Assembly: GCA_036720245.1 (NCBI GenBank) | Contig: DAIMNI010000023.1 | Location: forward strand, 1-29,762 | Source of the DNA: JAAZMA01 sp036720245 | GTDB lineage: Bacteria > Bacillota > Clostridia > Tissierellales > Tepidimicrobiaceae | Reading direction: 5' to 3' | DNA: 29,762 bases | Part shown: in pieces, positions 1 to 6,346 of the stretch | Position numbering within the stretch: position 1 is the first letter of the stretch | How the letters are laid out: each line of letters starts with the position of its first letter | Notes under the pieces: generated by a model | What the model saw: only the letters and a program-made list of their open reading frames with translations | Database searches by the model: none | Told to the model about the DNA's origin: nothing | Program-made: the position numbers and the translations under genes

Positions 1-211
1 TTAGCCATTCTTTTTCTTTTTTTAATTCAGTGAGTAAGTCGGAACATTGGTTATAGGATAGAGATTTTTGTTCTGTTTTATATAGTTCAATTTTCATGGC
101 TAAAAAATGATTATATATAAATCTAGAACATCCAAAGGTTTTATTTATTAGTTCTTTTTGTTCCTCTGTAGGGTATATTATGTATTTATAGCCCTTAATC
201 ACTGTTTTCAT
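1..211 (-). CDS. tnpB: TnpB-type (IS200/IS605 OrfB) protein, N-terminal fragment cut by window edge
   Basis: The frame is open from an ATG at 211 to the left edge (70 codons). The peptide begins MKTVIKGYKYIIYPTEEQKE and continues with NKTFGCSRFIYNHFL and SYNQCSDLLTELKKEKEWL, which is the N-terminal helix-turn-helix domain of OrfB/TnpB proteins of the IS200/IS605 group. TnpB is the RNA-guided nuclease of these elements; its RuvC and zinc-ribbon parts would lie outside the window, so intactness cannot be judged. A GGAAGGGG ribosome site lies about 10 bases upstream. No tnpA transposase is visible on this side, so it may be a tnpB-only element. Family assignment is by recalled motif similarity. 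Confidence 0.82.
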   Translation of the reverse strand, partial: MKTVIKGYKYIIYPTEEQKELINKTFGCSRFIYNHFLAMKIELYKTEQKSLSYNQCSDLLTELKKEKEWL

Positions 212-268
212 AGATAAATTCACCCCTTCCATATACTACCTTTGACATACAACAATTTCCTTAATTTA

Positions 269-297
269 AATATAATATATGTTGTTATCTTAGTCAA
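269..297 (-). promoter_or_regulatory. Candidate promoter for tnpB
   Basis: On the minus strand TTGACT (292-297) and TATATT (269-274) are separated by 17 bases, about 60 bases upstream of the tnpB start. This is a good match to a vegetative promoter. Confidence 0.5.
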
Positions 298-304
298 TCA
301 TATT

Positions 305-328
305 AAAAAATTATATATATAATTTTTT
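305..328. repeat. 24-bp perfect A/T palindrome
   Basis: Six A, TT, four AT steps, AA, six T form a perfect palindrome in the 175-base gap between tnpB and the XRE gene. It could end XRE-gene transcription (minus strand, followed by T-rich sequence) or be part of the insertion-element end. The rest of 212-386 holds the tnpB promoter and, at 343-380, an imperfect hairpin bounded by GCCA and TGGC. Confidence 0.5.
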
Positions 329-386
329 TAACATATAAACCTGCCACTAACTCATGACTGAAATCACGAGTGTACATGGCATTTTA

Positions 387-842
387 TCAATCATCTGAAT
401 CCTCCTGTGTTTCTCCATAGAGATATTCTTTTCTTAAATAATTTGCCTGTTCTTCTGTAATATAACCTGCCCATAGATCAGCATTAATTGCACCATATAA
501 TTCACTCCATAGACAATCTAAATGCAGCACATTTTCTTTTTTACCTTCTAAATAAGCTTTCAACACTTTATCTAAACTTCCAGATAAATTTGTTTCTAAA
601 TATTTCTTATCTTTAGGCTTTCCACTATCTATATCTTTTTTTGTTTCTATTTCCAATTCAATAATTTCTTCAATAGGCATCTCTAAGGCTTTTGATAGTT
701 TTGAAAGTGTTTTTACACTGCATCTATTAAGATCTGATTTGCCAGAGCATATGTCTGATAATGTAGACCAAGGAACTCCACTTATTTTTGATAAACTATA
801 CCTCGACATTCCTTTTTCTCTTAAAACTTGTTGTATTGTCAT
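387..842 (-). CDS. XRE-family HTH regulator, possible antitoxin-type
   Basis: The start is placed at the ATG at 842 (MTIQQVLREKGMSRY...) because the AGG of the ribosome site (851-853) is 8 bases upstream; the ATG at 848 and GTG at 851 are too close. Residues 1-55 form a Cro/CI-type helix-turn-helix with the recognition segment SRYSLSKISGVPWSTLSDIC. The C-terminal half (LHLDCLWSELYGAINADLWA, then EEQANYLRKEYLY) is a segment I associate with small clostridial regulators of this kind, function unknown. A consensus promoter with a palindrome across its -35 lies just upstream, suggesting autoregulation. No toxin partner is adjacent: downstream is tnpB and upstream are membrane-protein genes. The regulator call is firm; the antitoxin role is only a guess. 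Confidence 0.75.
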   Translation of the reverse strand: MTIQQVLREKGMSRYSLSKISGVPWSTLSDICSGKSDLNRCSVKTLSKLSKALEMPIEEIIELEIETKKDIDSGKPKDKKYLETNLSGSLDKVLKAYLEGKKENVLHLDCLWSELYGAINADLWAGYITEEQANYLRKEYLYGETQEDSDD

Positions 843-859
843 AATCATCACCTATATTT

Positions 860-892
860 AGTATATCGGTATTCCGTTATAGTATCAATACT
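860..892 (-). promoter_or_regulatory. Consensus promoter with palindromic operator for the XRE gene
   Basis: On the minus strand TTGATA (883-888) and TATACT (860-865) are separated by exactly 17 bases. The -35 lies inside the perfect inverted repeat AGTATTGATACT (881-892). A second small inverted repeat, CGG-TATT-CCG, lies in the spacer. The layout fits an autorepressed HTH gene. Confidence 0.7.
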
Positions 893-919
893 TCTCTTAA
901 AGTAATCAGTTCCATAAAT

Positions 920-1144
920 TTAATTTGAATTCATAAAACCTTTTAATAAATTTCTTTTCCAGCTTTTAAATTTTGTTACATCATGATTCATTGCATATAT
1001 TCCAAAGACTAATAAGGACAGGCCTATTCCTGTTCCAAAACAAGCAATAGCATCTGGAATTTCTATAAAATGTTTTATACCTATTGAAATGCTATTTATT
1101 AATAAGCCCCATAACATATACTTGTTCATTTTATTATTTTTCAA
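920..1144 (-). CDS. Small two-helix membrane protein, unknown function
   Basis: 74 aa from a TTG start with a GGGGG ribosome site 10 bases upstream. Two hydrophobic segments are visible, around residues 10-25 (YMLWGLLINSISIGI) and 33-52 (AIACFGTGIGLSLLVFGIYA), followed by a basic tail (KFKSWKRNLLK). It is the third gene of a tight minus-strand set: HTH regulator (1808-1602), four-helix membrane protein (1600-1160), then this gene after 15 bases. I do not recognise the family. The operon position suggests it works with the membrane protein upstream under control of the HTH regulator. Confidence 0.6.
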   Translation of the reverse strand: MKNNKMNKYMLWGLLINSISIGIKHFIEIPDAIACFGTGIGLSLLVFGIYAMNHDVTKFKSWKRNLLKGFMNSN

Positions 1145-1159
1145 CTGACATCTTCCCCC

Positions 1160-1600
1160 TTATAAATTTTTATGATAATAAACTTTAAATAGCCCTTTAA
1201 TTAATGAAACAAATAAAGTAGCTCCTAGTAATGTGAAAAATATTACTTCATTAAAATATCCAGCAATTATTGTGGCACATGCAAAGCCTATAATACATAT
1301 ATTTATTCCAACTGCACCAGTTTTTTGCATTATCATAATTGTACGTTCATCATTTTCCTTAATAAATAATTTCTTAAGTTCCCCTTTATCTTTCATAGTT
1401 CTTAAATATTTAATTATATCTAAGAATAATAGAATACTAAAACTACTAAGAACACCTGCCTGAAAGCTCATAATTTCACTTGAGGATTTTGGCAAACTAT
1501 CTTGGTTTAAAAATAAGACTAAATAAATAGCTATTAAGCTAAAAAATAATATTATTAAAAATATCACTCTGTTACGAATCCTTATTCTAAACTTATCCAT
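1160..1600 (-). CDS. Four-helix membrane protein, DUF2178-like
   Basis: The start is set at the ATG at 1600 (MDKFRIRIRN...), one base after the stop of the HTH gene, because the GGAGG ribosome site lies inside the end of that gene 9 bases upstream. The 146-aa product has hydrophobic segments near residues 11-31, 48-66, 96-116 and 118-138. A soluble loop carries NDERTIMIMQKTG; this DER element before a helix pair recalls the DUF2178 family, often encoded next to small HTH regulators in Firmicutes. Function is unknown. Translational coupling with the HTH gene is very likely. Confidence 0.7.
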   Translation of the reverse strand: MDKFRIRIRNRVIFLIILFFSLIAIYLVLFLNQDSLPKSSSEIMSFQAGVLSSFSILLFLDIIKYLRTMKDKGELKKLFIKENDERTIMIMQKTGAVGINICIIGFACATIIAGYFNEVIFFTLLGATLFVSLIKGLFKVYYHKNL

Positions 1601-1601
1601 T

Positions 1602-1808
1602 CTATATCTCCTCCACTTCTGAAAAATCAAATATCTCTTCAATAGTCATGTCAAAATATCTTGCGATCTTATATGCTAAAACCAAAGATGCTGTGTACTT
1701 CTCGCCTTCTATAGAAGTAATTGTCTGACGGGTTACACCTACTGCCAAAGCAAGTTCTCCTTGGGTGATTCTGTTTTTTTCTCTTAATTCTCGTATTCTC
1801 GTCTTCAA
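1602..1808 (-). CDS. Short Cro/CI-type HTH regulator
   Basis: 68 aa from a TTG start with GGAGG seven bases upstream; an overlapping GTG gives a frame with no sensible protein. The whole protein is one helix-turn-helix domain (MKTRIRELREKNRITQGELA, then VGVTRQTITSIEGEKY), of the type paired with small membrane proteins in Firmicutes. The C-terminal EEIFDF matches the usual end of this family. It heads a three-gene operon, and its stop is one base from the next start. The promoter upstream is blanketed by repeats containing TTTGCATAGT and ACTTTGCAT, so autoregulation is likely. Confidence 0.85.
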   Translation of the reverse strand: MKTRIRELREKNRITQGELALAVGVTRQTITSIEGEKYTASLVLAYKIARYFDMTIEEIFDFSEVEEI

Positions 1809-1820
1809 CTCTCACCCTCC

Positions 1821-1890
1821 TTTTGCATAGTTTACTTTGCATTTTAAGTATAGTATACTTTGCATTTAATGTCAAGTAGACTATGCAAAA
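1821..1890 (-). promoter_or_regulatory. Consensus promoter buried in repeated operator motifs
   Basis: On the minus strand TTGACA (1870-1875) and TATACT (1847-1852) are 17 bases apart. The motif AGTnTACTTTGCATTT occurs twice as a direct repeat (1829-1844 and 1852-1867, 23-bp period). An 11-base perfect inverted repeat, TTTTGCATAGT / ACTATGCAAAA (1821-1831 and 1880-1890), flanks the whole element. These repeats cover both promoter boxes and probably bind the HTH protein encoded just downstream. Confidence 0.75.
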
Positions 1891-2047
1891 TTATTTTTTA
1901 TTATTATCTTACCTCTCTTTCTTTTTTACATTAAAAAAGCCCTACACATTAGTGCAAGGTTTGATAACATATAAAATAATATATAAAGTTTATTCTTAAG
2001 ATTGCTCCATAATTTCACCGATAAATTAAAATTTGGAATAGATAAAC

Positions 2048-2554
2048 TCATCGCTTTATTCCCAAAGTATCGTAATATTCATCACTATATTTAATTTTAC
2101 TATCGTCAAAATTTGCTTGAATATTTTTGACATATTCAAATGGTTCTTTCATTGGTACAAGGTTCAATTCATGAGCAAGGAGGTCAAGTAGTTCTTTTTG
2201 TTGTTCAGTCCGAGTTTCCTTTTCTTCCTGTAAATGCTTCTCAAACCGTTCCTTGTCCATCCATACAATCTGTTCAACGGAATTGGCACTACCACAGGTC
2301 AAAATTAAACGCATTAAATCTTCAAAATTAGCGGCAAGCGGATAAACATTTTGGTCAGTGCAACTTCCCGGGTTGGAAGCAAAGACCATATCCTTATATC
2401 CGTCAATGAAACAATACATAATACATCCCTCAAGGCCGATGGGTTTTGCATTGATAGGGTAGCAAAAAAATGGCACAATAGTATTTTGCTGTTCCAGACA
2501 AATCAATTCGCCATTTACGGATAAACTTTCATATTTTTCAAATAATTTGTTCAT
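2048..2554 (-). CDS. Uncharacterised protein resembling SMI1/KNR4-type immunity proteins
   Basis: 168 aa, ATG start, AGGAGA ribosome site 8 bases upstream. It is a soluble alpha/beta protein without signal peptide or membrane segment; distinctive stretches are NTIVPFFCYPINAKPIGLEG, FASNPGSCTDQNVYPLAANF and RLILTCGSANSVEQIVWM. The last pattern (acidic residues, LxLLxxCGSA) reminds me of SMI1/KNR4-like or other immunity proteins of polymorphic toxin loci, but this is only resemblance. Base composition is visibly richer in G+C than its neighbours, and it is paired with a CPCC-domain gene 44 bases upstream, another family seen at toxin-immunity loci. No toxin gene is present. Confidence 0.6.
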   Translation of the reverse strand: MNKLFEKYESLSVNGELICLEQQNTIVPFFCYPINAKPIGLEGCIMYCFIDGYKDMVFASNPGSCTDQNVYPLAANFEDLMRLILTCGSANSVEQIVWMDKERFEKHLQEEKETRTEQQKELLDLLAHELNLVPMKEPFEYVKNIQANFDDSKIKYSDEYYDTLGIKR

Positions 2555-2598
2555 ATAAATTATCTCCTTAAATATGACTTATTAATAGTCCTTTATGT

Positions 2599-2931
2599 TC
2601 ATTTTCTCGGAAATTCAGACTCTTTGGGACTTCTGCAATAAACCTTTAATTCAGGCAGTGTGGAACCGTATTTTATATAGTTTTTTCTCGCTTGAGATAA
2701 GGACAACCCATGATTTTGGTCACTTGGCTCCTTTTCTGACTGAATAAAAGTATCAATTTCCCAAAAGCAGATGGGGCAGATATAAGCGAGAGCATCCCCA
2801 TCATTTGGAATTGTAATAAATCCACAGCATGGACAAGGAGCATCCCCTACAATTTCAGATTCTTCCCTTTGGGGGGCTGGGCTGGTGTTATTAACGTGAT
2901 AAAGATATAATTTTTTTCGGCATTTTTTCAT
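2599..2931 (-). CDS. Cysteine-rich CPCC-domain protein
   Basis: 110 aa from an ATG at 2931 with only a weak GAGGG ribosome site about 10 bases upstream, so the exact start is uncertain. Residues 33-55 contain CPCCGF and CPICFW, a CPCC-type four-cysteine knuckle expected to bind zinc; the following SLSQARKNYIKYG is the conserved tail helix of this family. CPCC proteins are common near polymorphic toxin and immunity genes, where they are proposed immunity factors; the exact role is unproven. The G+C content is higher than the surroundings, like the following gene, suggesting that the two arrived together. Confidence 0.75.
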   Translation of the reverse strand: MKKCRKKLYLYHVNNTSPAPQREESEIVGDAPCPCCGFITIPNDGDALAYICPICFWEIDTFIQSEKEPSDQNHGLSLSQARKNYIKYGSTLPELKVYCRSPKESEFPRK

Positions 2932-3043
2932 TTATCCCATACCCTCTTTCATATAATCAAGAAATCTAATCTGCATGACAAATTCCTATTTATCTACGTC
3001 TTATATAATCTTTCCTAATTGGCATTAATTCTAGGATACATTA

Positions 3044-3820
3044 TTATTCCATCTTAATTCCAACGTTATCTTGCCCTAGCTTAGACAACGGAATATGAAG
3101 AAGTCTCAAAAAGTCCTTTTGTGATTCCAGTTCTCTTTCCATAATAAAGTTAATAAATGGTTTATCATCCTCATGTGCTTTTTCTAGAAGTGAAATATAC
3201 TCACTTCGTAAAATTGGAGGAATTAGTGCTGGTAAATATCCTTCTTGTATTAATGCTGTATTCATTAATAGTCTAGCGACCCTGCCATTACCATCTTTAA
3301 AAGGATGAATAAAAACAAACTTTTTATGAAGAAGTGCTGCAAATTCTACTGGATGATATTGTTTTCTCTCAGTTTTTATCCATCTACATAAATCTTCTAT
3401 TTCACTTTGTATATTTTCTACTTTGGTAACTGGATAATTAGATCCTGAGATAAATACAGGAATGTCACGATACCTTCCTGCATATTCTCCATCAATATTT
3501 TGATAAAATAATTTATGTAAATAAAGAATATCTTTTTCTGTAATTTCTTTATTCTCAAGCAAAGTAAACATATAATCATATGCTTTTGCATGATCTACTG
3601 CTTCAAACATATCCCTAAGGGGCCTTCCTCCAACTGTTAATCCATCTTCTATTAAAACTTTTGTTTCACTTTCAGTTAAAGAATTACCCTCTAGTGCATT
3701 AGATGTCCACGTTAATACAATACGATAAAAGTCTTTTATCTGCTTTAGCATTTCACCCTCAAACGGTCTTAATTCATTAATGGTATTTTGATATAAATCC
3801 AATTTTTCAAGATGCTCCAT
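3044..3820 (-). CDS. Fic-family AMP-transferase, class II (built-in inhibitory helix)
   Basis: 258 aa. The Fic core motif HPFKDGNGRVAR is complete at residues 172-183, with His172 as the expected catalytic base, Asp176 for metal and Asn178/Arg180 for the nucleotide. The N-terminal segment TSNALEGN (39-46) matches the (S/T)xxxE(G/N) inhibitory motif (Ser40, Glu44, Gly45, Asn46), so this is a class II Fic that restrains itself. A flap-like region precedes the core (GRYRDIPVFISGS). Fic enzymes usually transfer AMP from ATP to Ser, Thr or Tyr of target proteins; the target here is unknown. It is a single gene with no antitoxin neighbour, about 3 kb from a second, differently regulated Fic. Confidence 0.9.
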   Translation of the reverse strand: MEHLEKLDLYQNTINELRPFEGEMLKQIKDFYRIVLTWTSNALEGNSLTESETKVLIEDGLTVGGRPLRDMFEAVDHAKAYDYMFTLLENKEITEKDILYLHKLFYQNIDGEYAGRYRDIPVFISGSNYPVTKVENIQSEIEDLCRWIKTERKQYHPVEFAALLHKKFVFIHPFKDGNGRVARLLMNTALIQEGYLPALIPPILRSEYISLLEKAHEDDKPFINFIMERELESQKDFLRLLHIPLSKLGQDNVGIKME

Positions 3821-4168
3821 AAGTTCACTTCCTTTTATAGATACAATCTAATTTTATAGCCCTTTAATTATATCCATTGTACCATATGCCATTTGTCAAA
3901 TAAACTTATATTTTCCTTTGCCTGTATTTATTGTACCCAAAAATAATTAGACCTTCAGAAAATAAAATGTGCTTAGAATTTTCCCTTAGAAGAAACTAGT
4001 TCCTAAGCACATTTAACTTATTTTAAGATCGAGCAGTTAAAACTTGCTATTTTCCGACAGCCCTCTCGATTTAATCTTGTGCCTTTTATATTTATTTGAT
4101 TTTATAGCATAGGATGGGAAATGAATATACCCGATTTTCTTATATAAACTAGAATCTTAAATTAAAAC
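3821..4168. other. 348-base gene-free stretch
   Basis: No convincing gene is seen. It contains a long inverted repeat at 3965-4014 (annotated separately), a short ATCGAG/CTCGAT inverted pair around 4026-4073, and minus-strand GGGCTGTCGGAAAATAGC (about 4047-4064), which resembles the ends of some insertion sequences. It may be the scar of a lost mobile element. Confidence 0.4.
3965..4014. repeat. 12-bp perfect inverted repeat with 26-base loop
   Basis: AAATGTGCTTAG (3965-3976) is repeated inverted as CTAAGCACATTT (4003-4014). T-rich sequence follows on both sides, so it could act as a weak two-way terminator between the fic gene and the anti-sigma gene, or be a mobile-element end. Confidence 0.55.
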
Positions 4169-4855
4169 TTATTGCTCAGTAGTTACTTTTGCAATCAAAT
4201 TACCCTCCTTGTTAAAAGAAAGCTGCAAATGCTTTGTAATTGATCTGCCATTTGTGAAAAATACTGTAATTGTTATATTATCTTCTGGCAAATTTACAAA
4301 ATCAGTAGATCCATACTCTGATATTATATCTATTGCATGCCAAGGATTCCAATATACATCAAAAGATTTATTGCCAAGTTCTTCATGAAAGGTGGTAGTT
4401 ATTTCTTTTCCCTGTTGGCTAGAAACAAAATACTGTAGTTCTCCCGCTACTGAGGTATATTTTACCGAGGATATATTTTTCCCTTTTACTGAAATACCTC
4501 CAGAGTCGAAACCCACATCATAGGTATATACTTTTTTCCCAGTTTCATCTAGGTAAAAATGTCGATTACCCCTTGATATTTTTCCAAAAGGGAGTATTAT
4601 CTGTGCATTTTCTGCAATATCCACATGTTGGCTATCACTATCATCAGCAAAAGCTACCAATGAAAATGTAGGTTTCGTTAAATTACTTACCATAAATCCC
4701 CCAACTATTAAAAGACATATAGTCATAGTTGCTGCAATAAACCCTATCCTTGAATGCTTTTTAGGGGGTGTATTAAATCTTTGTATAGTCTTGTCTACTA
4801 GATTTATATCTGGTGTAATAGAGTTAAAATCATTTTTATATTCTTGTTTAAACAT
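4169..4855 (-). CDS. Membrane-anchored anti-sigma factor (ECF partner)
   Basis: 228 aa. A cytoplasmic N-terminus of about 36 residues (MFKQEYKNDFNSITPDINLV) is followed by one membrane helix around 37-59 (IGFIAATMTICLLIVGGFMV) and an outside domain rich in beta-strand-like sequence. This is the layout of ECF anti-sigma factors of the DUF4179/RsiV kind: the inside part holds the sigma factor and the outside part senses a signal. The gene overlaps the end of the ECF sigma gene by 8 bases, so the two are translationally coupled. No characterised anti-sigma motif can be claimed; the role rests on topology and gene order. Confidence 0.75.
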   Translation of the reverse strand: MFKQEYKNDFNSITPDINLVDKTIQRFNTPPKKHSRIGFIAATMTICLLIVGGFMVSNLTKPTFSLVAFADDSDSQHVDIAENAQIILPFGKISRGNRHFYLDETGKKVYTYDVGFDSGGISVKGKNISSVKYTSVAGELQYFVSSQQGKEITTTFHEELGNKSFDVYWNPWHAIDIISEYGSTDFVNLPEDNITITVFFTNGRSITKHLQLSFNKEGNLIAKVTTEQ

Positions 4856-5376
4856 AATTATATTCTCCTTTCAAATCCTGTTTTAATAGTTTTCTAGCCC
4901 GGAAAAGTTGTGTTTTTACAGTAGATTCTTTTCTATTAAGAATGTTGGCAATTTCAGCCACAGAAAAATCTTCATAATAATGTAAATGTATGACTATGCG
5001 ATATTTTTCTGGCAACTTCATTACAGCATAAAATACTTCACTCTTATCATCCTCTGATGAGTCTGCATTGTTTTTTTCAAAATCCCATAGGGGAGTCTCT
5101 GTTAGAGTGTTTCTCATTTTCCAAGCAGAAGTCAAAAGGTTTTTACTAAGATTAACTGTAACCCTAATTAACCAAGCTTTGCAATGTTCCCTGCTATTAA
5201 ATTGTAGATTAGCTTTATAACATTNNNNNNNNNNTTAGGAATACTTCCTGAAACAAATCCTCTGCATCAGCTTTATTTTTCGTCCGTGCATATGCAAGTT
5301 TGTATACCATATCAGAATATTGGTGTATGATATTATTTATGGAGATGTTTACAGTTTCAATATTTTGGGTTGTCAT
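4848..5376 (-). CDS. ECF RNA polymerase sigma factor, crossed by an assembly gap
   Basis: The part before the gap (ATG 5376, GAGGGGG ribosome site) reads MTTQNIETVNISIN... with region 2 signature DMVYKLAYARTKNKADAEDL and FQEVFL. The part after the gap reads CYKANLQFNSREHCKAWLIR, then region 4 with LPEKYRIVIHLHYYEDFSV and NRKESTVKTQLFRARKLLKQ. If the ten Ns are removed, the ends join in frame as EVFL-K-CYKANLQF, giving 173 aa, the normal length for the family. With ten real bases the frame would shift. The gene overlaps the downstream anti-sigma gene, and a possible ECF-type promoter lies upstream, consistent with an autoregulated envelope-stress module. The missing bases are my inference. Confidence 0.85.
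5225..5234. other. Assembly gap (10 N) inside the ECF sigma gene
   Basis: Ten unknown bases are present. The flanking reading frames belong to one sigma gene, and the frame is restored if no bases, or a multiple of three, are truly missing. Most likely a nominal scaffolding gap. Confidence 0.95.
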
Positions 5377-5396
5377 CCTATTCCCCCTCTCTATAA

Positions 5397-5426
5397 ATAA
5401 CACAAATCAAATCATAAAAAGGTTTC
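5397..5426 (-). promoter_or_regulatory. Candidate ECF-type autoregulatory promoter
   Basis: On the minus strand GAAACC (5421-5426) followed by T's resembles the AAC-type -35 of ECF sigma factors. Sixteen bases on lies TGTGTTAT (5397-5404), a plausible -10. It is about 20 bases upstream of the sigma start codon. The -10 match is weak. Confidence 0.4.
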
Positions 5427-5460
5427 GTTTTTATAAAATTAATTTTAAGAATTAAATATC

Positions 5461-5482
5461 TTAGTTCTTATTTAGTTCTTAT
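5461..5482. repeat. Tandem 11-bp direct repeat
   Basis: TTAGTTCTTAT occurs twice in direct succession (5461-5471 and 5472-5482). The period equals one helical turn, about 35 bases upstream of the candidate ECF -35. It may be a binding site for an activator, or a chance AT-rich repeat. Confidence 0.6.
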
Positions 5483-5507
5483 AAAGAATAATAAAATCTT
5501 GGTTTTT

Positions 5508-5681
5508 TTATTTCCGAAAATCCCAAGACTTTATTTGTGCTAATTCTAATTCAATGCATTCTTTAGCCACATCCACTAGTTTCTTTTTTTTAGGACTTAC
5601 ATTTCCGATACAAAACATTCCTGATGAATTCGAAAAAAATCCACACCAACATAAATCATTTAGGCCAACTTTTTTTAACAT
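5508..5681 (-). CDS. 57-aa open frame, 3' part of the decayed gene or a small protein
   Basis: MLKKVGLNDLCWCGFFSNSS through IKSWDFRK, from an ATG at 5681 with AAGGGGTG about 7 bases upstream, so it could be translated alone. Three cysteines lie in the first half and a lysine run follows (PKKKKLVDVAKE). However, the upstream frame ending ...NIRGAFNVKK runs straight into it after a one-base slip in an A7 run, so I favour its being the detached C-terminus of the gene at 5508-6336. Confidence 0.35.
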   Translation of the reverse strand: MLKKVGLNDLCWCGFFSNSSGMFCIGNVSPKKKKLVDVAKECIELELAQIKSWDFRK

Positions 5682-5868
5682 TAAAAGCACCCCTTATATT
5701 TACTGTGGGGTGTTCAGCAGTTTGAAAAACTGTTACCGCAACACTTGCTTTTTCTTTTAGCGTTAAGTTTTCATATCCAGTCTTAGAATTGATTTCATTT
5801 GCTAGATTAGCATTATACAAATTACTAATTCTAAAACTAAAATAACTTTTAATATCACCCTCACTTTT

Positions 5869-6171
5869 CTATTCAACCATATTCCCTAAGTTTAGTGATT
5901 TGCTGCTTTCATCATATGTCTCTTTTGTAGAATCTTTCCAAATATAAGATCCATAAAATCCTTGTGTTTTTCCACCTAAGTATTCATATCCTTCCAAGTT
6001 CACTATTTTTCCGACTTCATATTCCAAATCCTTATCCTTATAACGATTAGTGTCGGAACCACAAAATGCCCATAATTCTTTGAAAAGTATTTTCTCTGCA
6101 TCTTTATTAGGAATATTCCTCCAAAACACATTTCTATAATTCTCAGGTAATAATTCTGCTATTTTTTTCAT
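5869..6171 (-). CDS. 100-aa open frame, middle part of the decayed gene
   Basis: It starts MKKIAELLPENYRNVFWRNI and ends SSKSLNLGNMVE at a TAG. It is soluble, rich in Lys, Glu, Tyr and Asp, with no known domain. There is no ribosome site before the ATG, and the same frame stays open upstream and resumes directly after the TAG with KSEGDIKSYFSFRISNLYNA. It is therefore best read as a segment of the pseudogene at 5508-6336. Confidence 0.35.
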   Translation of the reverse strand: MKKIAELLPENYRNVFWRNIPNKDAEKILFKELWAFCGSDTNRYKDKDLEYEVGKIVNLEGYEYLGGKTQGFYGSYIWKDSTKETYDESSKSLNLGNMVE

Positions 6172-6346
6172 TATATATTTTATGGCAAAATCTTCATAAT
6201 CCTTTTTATCTTGCCCTATTGATCTCTTGGGAAGTTCAAATTGTTTTCCAATATTGATATGAACATTTGCTTATTCCCCCCAGATGTTTCTATACTCAAA
6301 ATTATATATTGGAACATATAAAGTGTCAAACAGCAATTAACATTAT

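Larger units (their letters stand above)
5508..6336 (-). pseudogene. Decayed gene of unknown function (two in-frame stops, one frameshift)
   Basis: A single reading frame can be followed from 6336 down to about 5676, interrupted only by TAA at 6271-6273 and TAG at 5869-5871. Both stops are one C-to-T change from a glutamine codon. At a run of seven T's on the plus strand (5670-5676) the frame must shift by one base to continue into the last 50 or so residues, ending at 5508. Pieces in order include LYVPIYNFEYRNIWGE, ANVHINIGKQFELPKRSIGQ, IAELLPENYRNVFWRNIP, WAFCGSDTNRYKDKDLEYEV, VAVTVFQTAEHPTVNIRGAF, CWCGFFSNSSGMFCIGNVSP and VDVAKECIELELAQIKSWDF. I do not recognise the family. No ribosome site precedes the internal ATGs well, supporting a broken gene over several small ones. 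Confidence 0.65.

Noticed and set aside
1669..1875. Overlapping frame beginning MTLNAKYTILKMQSKL or at a GTG in the HTH leader
   Set aside because: It runs across the promoter/operator region and is out of frame with the clear HTH protein; highly basic nonsense composition.
5869..6273. Stop-codon readthrough or recoding at TAA 6271 and TAG 5869
   Set aside because: Both codons serve as normal stops elsewhere in the window, no recoding structure is seen, and a frameshift further down also damages the gene; decay is simpler.
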